The notes below the pieces were generated by a model, which did not search any database, was not told where the DNA came from, and saw only the letters and a list, made by a program, of their open reading frames with translations. From an uncultured Methanobrevibacter sp. (GTDB lineage: Archaea; Methanobacteriota; Methanobacteria; Methanobacteriales; Methanobacteriaceae): a DNA stretch of 42,376 nucleotides. Where the stretch lies: positions 1 through 42,376 of the forward strand of contig ONSJ01000010.1 in the NCBI GenBank assembly GCA_900320515.1, read 5' to 3'. The position numbers and the translations under genes were made by a program. Each line of letters starts with the position of its first letter. Positions within the stretch are counted from its first letter, which is position 1. This document shows, in pieces, positions 35,714-42,376 of this stretch.

Positions 35714-36700
35714 CTATAAAGTTACACCCATTTCCAATTGTTCAGTTAATTCCTTGTACCTGTTACGGATGGTTACTTCAGTAACTCCCGCAATGTCGGC
35801 CACATCTCTTTGGGTTTTCCTCTCACCGAGTAAAACTGATGCGATGTATAATGCGGCTGCCGCTACACCTGTAGGGCCTCTTCCTGAAGTCAGTCCTTTT
35901 TCCATTGCCTTTTCAATTATTTCAATGGCTTTGGATTGTGCTTCACCTGAAAGTCCCAGTTCGGATGCGAATCTTGGCACATAATCAACAGGAGAAGTTG
36001 GCGGCAATTTGATATTCAATTCACGTGTCAAGAACCTGTAGGTCCTTCCAACTTCCTTTTTGGTTACGCGAGAAACTTCAGCGATTTCATCCAATGTACG
36101 TGGCACGTTACAGCGTCTACATGCAGCATATAAAGAAGCAGCTACAACACCTTCAATGCTTCTTCCTCTGATTAGCTTATTGTCTACCGCACTTCTGTAG
36201 ACCACACTGGCAGCCTCCCTAACGCTTCTTGGAAGTCCAAGCCTTGAGGAGTCACGGTCAAGCTCACTTAAAGCAAATGCCAGATTTCTTTCAGTAGCTC
36301 CGGAAATTCTGATTTTTCTTTGCCATTTCCTTAACCTATACCATTGAGCTCTGTTTCTGGCAGGAATGTCACGACCGTAGATGTCCTTGTTTCTCCAGTC
36401 GATCATGGTACTTAGACCTTTATCGTGAATAGTGTAGGTGATTGGTGCCCCAACCCTTGTACGTTTGTCTCTTTGTTCGTGGTCAAATGCTCTCCATTCT
36501 GGACCCATGTCTACAAGGTTTTCATCAATGACTAAACCGCAACGAGCACATACAACTTCTGCCCTTTCATAGTCACCAATCAATTCCTTAGAACCGCATT
36601 CAGGACATTCGGTTTGTTTTGAATCATCATAAACCTCATTTCTTTTGTCTTCAACGGACCTTGTACGTCCATTAGGAGCTTCTTTTACTTTTTGTGTCGT
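35714..36700 (-). CDS. tfb: Transcription initiation factor IIB (TFB), start uncertain
   Basis: Archaeal TFB, which bridges TBP and RNA polymerase at promoters. The zinc ribbon (CPEC...CARC), B-reader ([19 protein letters not shown]) and two cyclin repeats (about 120-205 and 215-310), with [16 protein letters not shown] and a matching second-repeat segment, are complete. The start is odd. The first Cys pair lies at 36607-36596, but no ATG, GTG or TTG occurs in frame before a TTG at 36583, which would delete that pair. The frame is open to 36718 and overlaps the end of gar1. I place the start at ACG 36700 because GGAGG is 8 nt upstream; this is a guess. Confidence 0.9.
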   Translation of the reverse strand, partial: TTQKVKEAPNGRTRSVEDKRNEVYDDSKQTECPECGSKELIGDYERAEVVCARCGLVIDENLVDMGPEWRAFDHEQRDKRTRVGAPITYTIHDKGLSTMIDWRNKDIYGRDIPARNRAQWYRLRKWQRKIRISGATERNLAFALSELDRDSSRLGLPRSVREAASVVYRSAVDNKLIRGRSIEGVVAASLYAACRRCNVPRTLDEIAEVSRVTKKEVGRTYRFLTRELNIKLPPTSPVDYVPRFASELGLSGEAQSKAIEIIEKAMEKGLTSGRGPTGVAAAALYIASVLLGERKTQRDVADIAGVTEVTIRNRYKELTEQLEMGVTL

Positions 36701-36972
36701 GGTTTCATCCTCCTTCTTCTAGGTTTTTTGGATTTTGGTTTTGATACAAATAGTTTTTCACCACAATTCTTTTCTATTCGATCCCTATTCGCTGATTTGA
36801 ATAAACGAATAGAGACATATGGTTCTTTAGTAGGTCCAAAAACATAACTGACCTTACCTATCTTGTTTTTATTACTGTCAAAAACAATCCCACCAGGTGA
36901 AGGTGTTTTAGTGGACCTCGCTATTAATTTTCCAGAGTTTGCTATATGCAAACTTTTTCCTAAAACTTTCAT
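36685..36972 (-). CDS. gar1: H/ACA ribonucleoprotein subunit Gar1
   Basis: 95 residues, full length for archaeal Gar1. The core beta-barrel ([17 protein letters not shown], then [19 protein letters not shown]) is followed by a basic tail, [14 protein letters not shown]. Gar1 binds Cbf5 and stimulates guide-RNA-directed pseudouridylation. It is directly upstream of tfb on the same strand, and the two reading frames overlap. A TATA-rich stretch with TATATATAAACTT lies upstream at about 37025. Confidence 0.92.
   Translation of the reverse strand: MKVLGKSLHIANSGKLIARSTKTPSPGGIVFDSNKNKIGKVSYVFGPTKEPYVSIRLFKSANRDRIEKNCGEKLFVSKPKSKKPRRRRMKPRHKK
36705..36713 (-). promoter_or_regulatory. Strong Shine-Dalgarno-like sequence inside gar1, possibly for tfb
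   Basis: On the minus strand GGAGGATGA lies in the Arg-rich end of gar1. GGAGG is 8 nt upstream of the in-frame ACG at 36700. It may be the tfb ribosome site or merely Arg codons of gar1. Confidence 0.4.
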
Positions 36973-37082
36973 AAAATCAAACTTAAACTCAAATCTGTAT
37001 CATTTATATAATTAGAAATAGGATATATATAAACTTATCGATATATTTATATATAAATATTGATTTCTATTTAAATGTTTTT

Positions 37083-37820
37083 CTATTTGAGTCCAACTAT
37101 CTCAGCTAAAGTTTTCCCATCGTCAATGTCATCAATAATTTTAGATTCCTTAACCTTAACACCCAATGCTGCAACCATTGTTTTTGAAAACAGTTCCTTG
37201 GGAATGACGACAATGCCACTTTCATCGCCAATGAAGAAATCCCCTGGATTGATAGTGGTGCCTTCCACCTCAATGCTTTCGTTTAAAGTGCCAAGACCCA
37301 GGGCAGATCCTGCATTCGGACAGAAGTCAGAAGCAAAAACCGGATAATCCATATATAAAAGGGCATCCAAGTCTCTTGCAGAACCATAAATGACTGTTGC
37401 CTTAATGCCATTGTCACGGGCACAGGTGGATGCGAGCTCTCCCCAAATGGCCTTGTCGTTTGAGTCAACCTTAAAAAACAATATGTCCCCTTCACATGCA
37501 CTGTCTATTGCAAGGGCAGATGTTCCCCAATCATCAGAGGCGGTTTGAGCAGTGAAAATGGGTCCGAAAACCTTCTGATTGTTGACCGGCTTTATATTTT
37601 GAATTGTGCCCGGCCTTTTTGATATTCCATTGTATGCATCTGAGACCTGACAGGCGGAAACATTCTCGAGCAATGACATCAAATTGATGTGTTCTGAATA
37701 ATTTTTACCGTTAAATCTTAAATCCTCTATTGAAACGCCTTCTAACTCAATTTCACTAACATCAACGCGTTTTTTTAAATTCTTATTTTTATTTAATAAA
37801 TCTTTTGGAGTAACTGACAT
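37083..37820 (-). CDS. RraA-like family protein
   Basis: 245 residues. The RraA/HMG aldolase-like fold is evident: ACQVSDAYNGI, a central segment GELASTCARDNGIKATVIYG ending in the SARDL motif, and the glycine-rich C-terminus GDFFIGDESGIVVIPKE. Family members act as aldolases or decarboxylases on oxaloacetate-like or hydroxymethylglutarate-like substrates, or as RNase E inhibitors in bacteria; the methanogen function is not established. An N-terminal basic extension of about 45 residues precedes the fold. GGTGAA lies before the ATG. Confidence 0.83.
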   Translation of the reverse strand: MSVTPKDLLNKNKNLKKRVDVSEIELEGVSIEDLRFNGKNYSEHINLMSLLENVSACQVSDAYNGISKRPGTIQNIKPVNNQKVFGPIFTAQTASDDWGTSALAIDSACEGDILFFKVDSNDKAIWGELASTCARDNGIKATVIYGSARDLDALLYMDYPVFASDFCPNAGSALGLGTLNESIEVEGTTINPGDFFIGDESGIVVIPKELFSKTMVAALGVKVKESKIIDDIDDGKTLAEIVGLK

Positions 37821-38127
37821 GAATTCACCACTTACATAATAGTTTATCAGACATAATTAAAATACATTTCATAGATTATATATATTAGTTTAATCTAAAT
37901 ATTAATTGTAGTATTGTAATAATACTTATCATTTATATGCTCATAGAGTTTACGTGCATTATTCATTTATTATTAATTATTATTAATTTATCAAAAAGGG
38001 AGAAAATTTAGTATTAGGGAAATAAAAAGTTATGATGAAGTTATAAAACCAAATAACCAAATTAATTAAGAAATAAAAAGTAATACCCCATAGTAAATTT
38101 CTCAAAAATGTATTAACTCTTTTTAGT

Positions 38128-38135
38128 GTATAAAA
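38128..38135 (+). promoter_or_regulatory. TATA box for dnaG
   Basis: GTATAAAA followed by GG is a strong archaeal TATA box. Transcription would start near 38157-38160, leaving an approximately 85-nt leader before the dnaG ATG at 38245. Confidence 0.55.
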
Positions 38136-38177
38136 GGTCGAAAGACAAGATTATCGTGTAATTTATGCAAGTTTCAC

Positions 38178-38200
38178 CTAAAAATAATTTGTATTTTTAG
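38178..38200 (+). promoter_or_regulatory. Leader hairpin upstream of dnaG
   Basis: CTAAAAATA and TATTTTTAG form a perfect 9-bp stem with a 5-nt loop, 44 nt before the ATG and inside the predicted leader. The stem is followed by sequence to AGGAGG at 38231-38236. Role unknown. Confidence 0.4.
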
Positions 38201-38244
38201 CAATTACATAAATTATCCCGATTAAAAGCTTAGGAGGCTTAAAT

Positions 38245-39492
38245 ATGGGAAAAGGTGAAGAATTAACAACAACAAAATATTTAATTCATGCCCAAATTAC
38301 CGCTAACGGTATCGTTGAAAAACCAGACGTTGTCGGTGCTGTCTTTGGGCAAACTGAAGGTTTACTTAGTAATGATTTAGATTTAAGAGAACTCCAAAGA
38401 ACTGGAAGAATAGGAAGAATCCAAGTTAACATCCACTCCAACAGTGGAAGAGCAAAAGGTGAAATCGTAATTCCATCCAGTTTAGACAGAGTTGAAACCG
38501 CCATTCTCGCTGCATCACTCGAAACCATCAATAGAGTAGGTCCTTGTGAAGCAGAGATACACACAACAAAAGTTGAAGATGTAAGGGCAGTCAAAAGGGA
38601 ACAAGTCGTTAACCGTGCAAAAGAAATTTACAAAAACATGGTTGAAAGCGTTGGTCCTACCAGCATGAGAATGATTGAAGAAGTAAGGGAAGCCATGAGA
38701 GTTCATGAAATCTCTGAATACGGTGAAGACCGTCTTCCTGCTGGTCCAAGCATCCACACATCCGATGCGATTATTGTTGTGGAAGGACGCAGTGACGTAT
38801 TGAACTTACTCAAATATGGTATTAAAAATACCGTAGCAGTTGAAGGTGTAAGCGTGCCTCGTTCCATCGGCGAGTTAAGTAAAAAAAGAACCACAACAGC
38901 ATTTGTTGATGGTGACAGAGGCGGAGAACTTATCTTAAAAGAACTCCTGCAAATCGGTGAAGTGGACTACATCACACGTGCACCTAAAGGAAAAGAAGTG
39001 GAAGATCTTGAAAAGGACGAAGTTCTCGTTGCACTCAGGGACAAAGTTCCTACAGCACAGTTTTTGGCCACAACAAATATCTTAAACGATTCCGGCAACA
39101 ACAACAATCATAAAAAAGAAAACAACAGACATAATAGAAGACATCAAAAATACAACCGCAATGAAAAGCAGAAACCTGTAAAAGAGCCGGAACCTGAAGT
39201 TGAAGACGATGAAGTCACCCTAATGAAAGACATGTTAAAGGAATTTGAAGGAACTGGCTGCGGAGCCATTCTTGATGAAGCACTGAATATGACCAAAGAG
39301 GTTGAAGTGGAAAATATCTACGAAGAAATCAAAAATATTGAAGGAACAGCCGACACAGTCATATTCGACGGAGTAATTTCCCAAAGAATGGTTGATGTTG
39401 CATCTGAAAAAGGAATCAAGAAGTTGGTTGCTTTCAAATCCATGAACATAGTTAAAAAACCACAAAACGTGAAAATTATAACTATAAACTAA
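38245..39492 (+). CDS. dnaG: DnaG-type primase (archaeal)
   Basis: 415 residues with the TOPRIM domain (AIIVVEGRSDVLNLLKYG near residue 173 and AFVDGDRGGELILKEL with DxD). The archaeal N-terminal domain precedes it (KYLIHAQITANGIVEKPDVV). In archaea DnaG is associated with the exosome as an RNA-binding subunit and can also synthesise RNA primers. An unusually Asn/His/Lys-rich linker (about 280-325) separates it from the C-terminal module. AGGAGG gives a strong ribosome site. It stands alone before bioY, 53 bp away. Confidence 0.93.
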   Translation: MGKGEELTTTKYLIHAQITANGIVEKPDVVGAVFGQTEGLLSNDLDLRELQRTGRIGRIQVNIHSNSGRAKGEIVIPSSLDRVETAILAASLETINRVGPCEAEIHTTKVEDVRAVKREQVVNRAKEIYKNMVESVGPTSMRMIEEVREAMRVHEISEYGEDRLPAGPSIHTSDAIIVVEGRSDVLNLLKYGIKNTVAVEGVSVPRSIGELSKKRTTTAFVDGDRGGELILKELLQIGEVDYITRAPKGKEVEDLEKDEVLVALRDKVPTAQFLATTNILNDSGNNNNHKKENNRHNRRHQKYNRNEKQKPVKEPEPEVEDDEVTLMKDMLKEFEGTGCGAILDEALNMTKEVEVENIYEEIKNIEGTADTVIFDGVISQRMVDVASEKGIKKLVAFKSMNIVKKPQNVKIITIN

Positions 39493-39545
39493 AAAGAATA
39501 AATTCATACTTATAAAATTAAAACATCGGAAATTGGAGGTAAAAT

Positions 39546-40154
39546 ATGAATATTAATATCGATGGTTACTACAGCACTAGAAAAAATGTTTTCGAAAGAA
39601 TTCAGGACGCTAGTGTAGCTACTAAACTACTAATGTCATTGATGATGGCATGTTTAACCGGTATAATGGCACAGATTATTATTCCGCTTCCATGGACTCC
39701 AGTTCCTATAACTGCACAAACCTTTGCAGTGTTATGTTCTGGTTTATTCTTAGGTAAGAAATACGGATGTTTAAGCCAAATCCTCTATATCGTTTTAGGT
39801 GTTGCATTCATTCCTTGGTTTGGAGGAATGACCGGAGGACTTGATGTATTATTAGGTTCAACCGGAGGATTCCTTATTGGATTCGTTATCGCATCCTACT
39901 TTATAGGTTTAATTACCGAAAAATATGCTGATGCACGTAATTTCAAAAAAATGGCTCTGACAATTGGAATTGCAAACTTCGCATTAATCTATATTCCAGG
40001 TTTAGCTGGTCTTGCATTGTTCTTAAGCATGCAGGGTACACCAGTCGGAATCGTAGATCTTTTAATGATGGGTCTTGTTCCGTTCATTGCTGGAGATATC
40101 GTGAAAATATTAGGTGCAGCTTCAGTATCTAAAGTATTTTTACCAAAAGACTAA
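39546..40154 (+). CDS. bioY: BioY, biotin ECF transporter substrate-binding protein
   Basis: 202 residues with six membrane helices. The BioY signature is clear: QIIIPLPWTPVPITAQTFAV, then SGLFLGKKYGCLSQILYIVLG and STGGFLIGFVIASY. It binds biotin; with EcfA and EcfT modules it forms the ECF importer, but no such genes are near, so it may share a common ECF module or work alone. TTGGAGGT lies before the ATG. A hairpin terminator follows. Confidence 0.93.
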   Translation: MNINIDGYYSTRKNVFERIQDASVATKLLMSLMMACLTGIMAQIIIPLPWTPVPITAQTFAVLCSGLFLGKKYGCLSQILYIVLGVAFIPWFGGMTGGLDVLLGSTGGFLIGFVIASYFIGLITEKYADARNFKKMALTIGIANFALIYIPGLAGLALFLSMQGTPVGIVDLLMMGLVPFIAGDIVKILGAASVSKVFLPKD

Positions 40155-40188
40155 GGTTTTTATAACCTTCTTTTTTTATTTTTTTTTT
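40153..40188 (+). terminator. Terminator after bioY
   Basis: AAGGTT (40153-40158) and AACCTT (40164-40169) with a 5-nt loop, followed by CTTTTTTTATTTTTTTTTTG. The hairpin begins inside the bioY stop codon. Confidence 0.7.
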
Positions 40189-40195
40189 GATTTTA

Positions 40196-40594
40196 ATGAA
40201 GCTTAAATTAAGAGGACATCACTTGTTATGTCTTAAGGGTTTTCAGGGCTACGGCTATGATGAAAGCTTTGTTGAAAATATGATTTTAATAAATTCCGAA
40301 AGAAAACTGCCCCAGACAACAGTTTCTATTTGTGAGTGTGCCGATGACATCTGCTCATCATGTCCAAATCTAGTTGATGGCATTTGTGAAGACAAAACTC
40401 AAAACGAAAGAATAGTGTCAATGGACAGGGAAGTGTTGAAAAAACTTAACGGCACAAAAGAGTGTAACTCCATTGAATTGTTTGAAAAAATAGATGAAAT
40501 ATTCTCCACGAAAGAAAGTGTTTCCAAAATCTGTTTTGATTGTAAGTGGAGCGAAAAATGCTTATTTTATCAAAAATTATCAAATAACCGATAG
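40196..40594 (+). CDS. DUF1284 family protein
   Basis: 132 residues from the ATG at 40196 (MKLKLRGHHLLCLKGFQGYG), a start typical of DUF1284; an upstream TTG is disregarded. The protein is cysteine-rich (CECADDICSSCPNLVDGIC, and CFDCKWSEKC near the C-terminus), consistent with metal binding. Function unknown; it is often described only as Fe-S or Zn-like. No ribosome site is seen, and the T-tract of the bioY terminator is immediately upstream. Confidence 0.8.
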   Translation: MKLKLRGHHLLCLKGFQGYGYDESFVENMILINSERKLPQTTVSICECADDICSSCPNLVDGICEDKTQNERIVSMDREVLKKLNGTKECNSIELFEKIDEIFSTKESVSKICFDCKWSEKCLFYQKLSNNR

Positions 40595-40610
40595 GTATAA
40601 ATACTACATA

Positions 40611-40627
40611 ATAAATATATATTAAAT
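40611..40627 (+). promoter_or_regulatory. Candidate TATA box for the tRNA-Gln gene
   Basis: An AT run (ATAAATATATATTAAAT) centred about 32 bp before the tRNA 5' end, close to the usual 25-30 bp. Another TATA-like GTATAAAT at 40595-40602 overlaps the end of the DUF1284 gene. Confidence 0.45.
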
Positions 40628-40650
40628 GTTGTATACAGTACAACAGATAT

Positions 40651-40722
40651 AGTCCCGTAGGGTAGTGGTAATCCTTCTAGGCTTTGGACCCGGAGACGGC
40701 GGTTCGACTCCGCTCGGGACTA
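40651..40722 (+). tRNA. tRNA-Gln (anticodon TTG)
   Basis: A 72-base tRNA folds with acceptor AGTCCCG/CGGGACT (40651-40657 with 40715-40721) and discriminator A. The D-arm is GGG...TCC. The anticodon arm has loop CTTTGGA (40682-40688) and anticodon TTG at 40684-40686. The T-arm has loop TTCGACT. CCA is not encoded. The anticodon stem CTAGG/CCCGG has one A-C mismatch (40679 and 40691); the related sequence I expect for this family has G there. TTG reads Gln codons CAA (and CAG by wobble). A T-tract follows the gene. Confidence 0.95.
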
Positions 40723-40724
40723 CT

Positions 40725-40733
40725 CTTATAAAC
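40725..40733 (+). promoter_or_regulatory. Candidate TATA box for the ATP-grasp gene
   Basis: CTTATAAAC begins 3 bp after the tRNA and is about 23 bp before the ATG at 40752, with no ribosome site between. This fits a leaderless transcript. Read-through from the tRNA is an alternative. Confidence 0.4.
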
Positions 40734-40751
40734 TTTTTTTACTGATATTTT

Positions 40752-41927
40752 ATGGAAAAGCTATTACTTATTGGAATTGATACAAGAAGTATGCTTAACA
40801 GTGCAGATTATGATATTTATTCCACAAGCTATTTTTCAACATCCGACACTCCCACCATCAAAAATCAGAAGATCATTCTACAGGAAAGTGACGGTGAAAG
40901 CTGCGGAATCTTTGAAGACAACTTCAACAGCAAAAGCATTCTGGAAATATCAAAGGACTACATTGATGAAGTTGACCATATAATTCCGATTTCAGGAGTA
41001 TCTCCAAGTGACTTTTCAAAAAAAGACCGAAAGAAGATTTTGGGAAACCATGATGTGGGAGACATTGAGGACAAGTTCAGATTCTACAAAAAAATCAGAG
41101 ATGAATTTTTAACCCCCATGACTTTTCATGCATCTGATATGGATGAAGCATTTGAAATAGACAAGAATCATCCAGACATTCAATTTATTTTAAAGCCGGT
41201 TAAAGGAAGTGGCGGGTATGATGTCAACCTATTGAATAATGACATTGATATTGAATTTGGTGACAATGAATTCATCCTGCAGGAATATGTCTCCGGAATC
41301 AACCTAAGTTCATCAGTATTGTCCAGTGAAAATGAAACAAAAACAGTTACCAACACCAGATTGCTTACGATGAATGACTTTGGAGTTGAAAATTCATTCA
41401 TATATGTGGGAAACATTTTGCCCTTGACGGGAAAATCCATAATGGGAGATGTTGATGACATCGGCAACATCAATGAAGAACTGAAAGATACAAGTGAAAG
41501 CTTAATCGATAAATTTAATCTTATCGGATCTAATGGTGTGGATTATATCCTTAATAAAAATGGTTTGTATGTCATAGAGATTAATCCGAGACTGCAGGGA
41601 ACATTCGAATGCACTGAAAAAACATTTGGGATAAACATGCTTGAAGCACACATAAAAGCATGCCAGGGCGAAGTCATGGAAATTCCAAAGGCACAATGCT
41701 ATACCTATAAAAAAATAGTTTACTCACCAACAAGAATGAAATACCGTCCGATGGATTTGGATAACATCTATGACCTTCCGCATATCGGATCCATCACCGA
41801 AAAGGATGAACCCTTGCTTACAATAATTGACAGTGATGTCGATTTTGAAAAATTATATGAAAAAGTAGAATTAACCAGTGAAATAGTTGATAAGTCAGCT
41901 AAAAGAAGCCAACCAGATGCAAAATAA
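40752..41927 (+). CDS. ATP-grasp ligase of unknown substrate
   Basis: 391 residues. An N-terminal preATP-like region precedes an ATP-grasp fold. The central region has FILKPVKGSGGYDVNLLNN for ATP binding and ILQEYVSGINLS. A late metal-binding motif, GLYVIEINPRLQGTFECTE, places Glu and Asn near residue 275. ATP-grasp enzymes join a carboxylate to an amine or thiol via acyl-phosphate; no specific substrate is evident. It starts 29 bp after the tRNA. Its 3' end overlaps a convergent small membrane-protein gene by 29 bp. A C-terminal module of about 95 residues is unassigned. Confidence 0.82.
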   Translation: MEKLLLIGIDTRSMLNSADYDIYSTSYFSTSDTPTIKNQKIILQESDGESCGIFEDNFNSKSILEISKDYIDEVDHIIPISGVSPSDFSKKDRKKILGNHDVGDIEDKFRFYKKIRDEFLTPMTFHASDMDEAFEIDKNHPDIQFILKPVKGSGGYDVNLLNNDIDIEFGDNEFILQEYVSGINLSSSVLSSENETKTVTNTRLLTMNDFGVENSFIYVGNILPLTGKSIMGDVDDIGNINEELKDTSESLIDKFNLIGSNGVDYILNKNGLYVIEINPRLQGTFECTEKTFGINMLEAHIKACQGEVMEIPKAQCYTYKKIVYSPTRMKYRPMDLDNIYDLPHIGSITEKDEPLLTIIDSDVDFEKLYEKVELTSEIVDKSAKRSQPDAK

Positions 41928-42048
41928 AAATTATTACTCCAATTGTTATTAAAAAAGTAGTAATTATCATTGCACGAGTCATCCAGATAAATAACTTAGC
42001 CTTATTGTCTGGGTCCTTCATAAATTGGTCAATTGGATTTCTTCTCAT
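41899..42048 (-). CDS. Small membrane protein (49 aa)
   Basis: 49 residues on the minus strand, found by hand because it is short. It starts MRRNPIDQFMKDPDNKAKLF, then a single hydrophobic helix (about residues 26-49: AMIITTFLITIGVIIFILHL). AGGTG lies about 5 nt before the ATG. The frame ends in TAG at 41901-41899. It overlaps the end of the ATP-grasp gene on the other strand. The basic N-terminus plus one helix suggests a membrane subunit or accessory protein. It lies just after A-type ATP synthase subunit D on the same strand. Confidence 0.7.
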   Translation of the reverse strand: MRRNPIDQFMKDPDNKAKLFIWMTRAMIITTFLITIGVIIFILHLVGFF

Positions 42049-42184
42049 TATTACACCTTTTCCAGTAAAAAATATTTTTACAGTAACTTAATAAAATAAT
42101 CTCTTTTTAGAAATAATTAAAAATTTAACCTTAAATTTAAAAAATAATAAAAAATAAAAGAAAATGAAGAAAATTAAGAAAAAT

Positions 42185-42376
42185 TTAAGCTTCTGCATTT
42201 TGAGCTGCTTCAGCTGCAGCAGCTGCTTTTTCATTTTTCTCAATTGTTGATCTAATCATTTTCAATCTAACGAAGTTTTCCCTTTCCATTTCTTGGAGTC
42301 TCATATCAATATACTTTTCAGTATTTTCGAATCTTGGAATCATAATATGTTCTAAAGCATTTACTCTACGTTTAGT
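42185..42376 (-). CDS. atpD: A-type ATP synthase subunit D (C-terminal part, cut by window edge)
   Basis: The final 63 residues and stop codon of a minus-strand gene, running off the window. The visible segment [20 protein letters not shown], then the helix [20 protein letters not shown], is typical of the C-terminal helix of AtpD, the central-stalk subunit of the archaeal A1Ao ATP synthase. An Ala/Glu-rich tail ([13 protein letters not shown]) ends it. The rest of the gene and the operon lie beyond 42376. Confidence 0.9.
   Translation of the reverse strand, partial: TKRRVNALEHIMIPRFENTEKYIDMRLQEMERENFVRLKMIRSTIEKNEKAAAAAEAAQNAEA

Larger units (their letters stand above)
37821..38244. other. 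Divergent intergenic region with the dnaG promoter and leader
   Basis: 424 bp between rraA-like and dnaG genes. The left 120 bp is AT-rich and holds the minus-strand promoter. The right part holds a clear TATA box (38128-38135), a perfect hairpin (38178-38200) and AGGAGG. No ORF longer than about 25 codons and no RNA gene were seen. Confidence 0.6.

Noticed and set aside
36680..36700. Programmed -1 frameshift joining gar1 to tfb
   Set aside because: The A-rich CACAAAAAG near the gar1 stop is only a poor slippery site and a Gar1-TFB fusion has no known precedent. Kept only as an alternative explanation of the start problem.
38028..38100. A box C-like ATGATGA suggesting a C/D guide RNA
   Set aside because: No CTGA box D or D' lies at a suitable distance, so the C/D architecture is missing.

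Overview
The window is a chromosomal segment from a methanogenic archaeon of the order Methanobacteriales, most likely Methanobrevibacter or a close relative. The evidence is the gene set: archaeal TFB, Gar1, DnaG-type primase, SepF, A-type ATP synthase subunit D, a CoM/CoB fumarate reductase subunit, 2-phosphoglycerate kinase, an adhesin-like DUF11 surface protein, a pseudomurein-binding-repeat protein and AqpM-type aquaporin. The DNA is AT-rich, ribosome binding sites of the GGTGAT/GGAGG type precede many starts, and AT-rich TATA boxes are common. I assigned the order from gene content. The genus is an inference.

Layout. 1-6.1 kb: an aryl-acid assimilation cluster (phenylacetate-CoA ligase, ACT-domain protein, and iorA/iorB on the other strand). 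It is interrupted by a PD-(D/E)XK nuclease-like gene whose 3' end is tandemly duplicated. 6.1-12.5 kb: a CPBP-like membrane protein diverges from a tight cluster of tfrB, a SPOUT tRNA methyltransferase, an Fe-S protein, dCTP deaminase and glycyl-tRNA synthetase. 12.5-18.9 kb: a DUF1724-type regulator, a TatD-like hydrolase with a TDT-type transporter, sepF with a DUF1611 protein, 2-phosphoglycerate kinase overlapping a ZPR1 zinc-finger gene, and a small acidic protein that looks like a histone fold fused to a coiled coil. 19.2-26.4 kb: cell-surface genes, namely a 1641-residue adhesin-like protein, a pseudomurein-binding protein and an aquaporin.

26.5-29.6 kb: UMP kinase, TatD, a Zn-ribbon protein, two YbjQ-like proteins and a small membrane protein. 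29.6-35.6 kb: a TPR protein, TauE/SafE exporter, an unknown polytopic protein, an EamA transporter, a two-domain glycosyltransferase fusion and an anchored extracellular protein. 35.7-37.8 kb: information-processing genes tfb and gar1, then an RraA-like protein. 38.2-42.4 kb: dnaG with a structured leader, bioY, a DUF1284 protein, tRNA-Gln(TTG), an ATP-grasp protein, a 49-residue membrane protein and the C-terminal end of A-type ATP synthase subunit D, cut by the window edge.

The items most worth checking are the histone-fold/coiled-coil protein (18495-18923), the missing conventional start codon of tfb (its zinc ribbon lies 5' of the first ATG/GTG/TTG), the tandemly duplicated nuclease tail, the GT2-MJ1255 glycosyltransferase fusion and the Cys-cluster Fe-S protein. 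No CRISPR array, intact insertion sequence, rRNA or complete prophage was seen.
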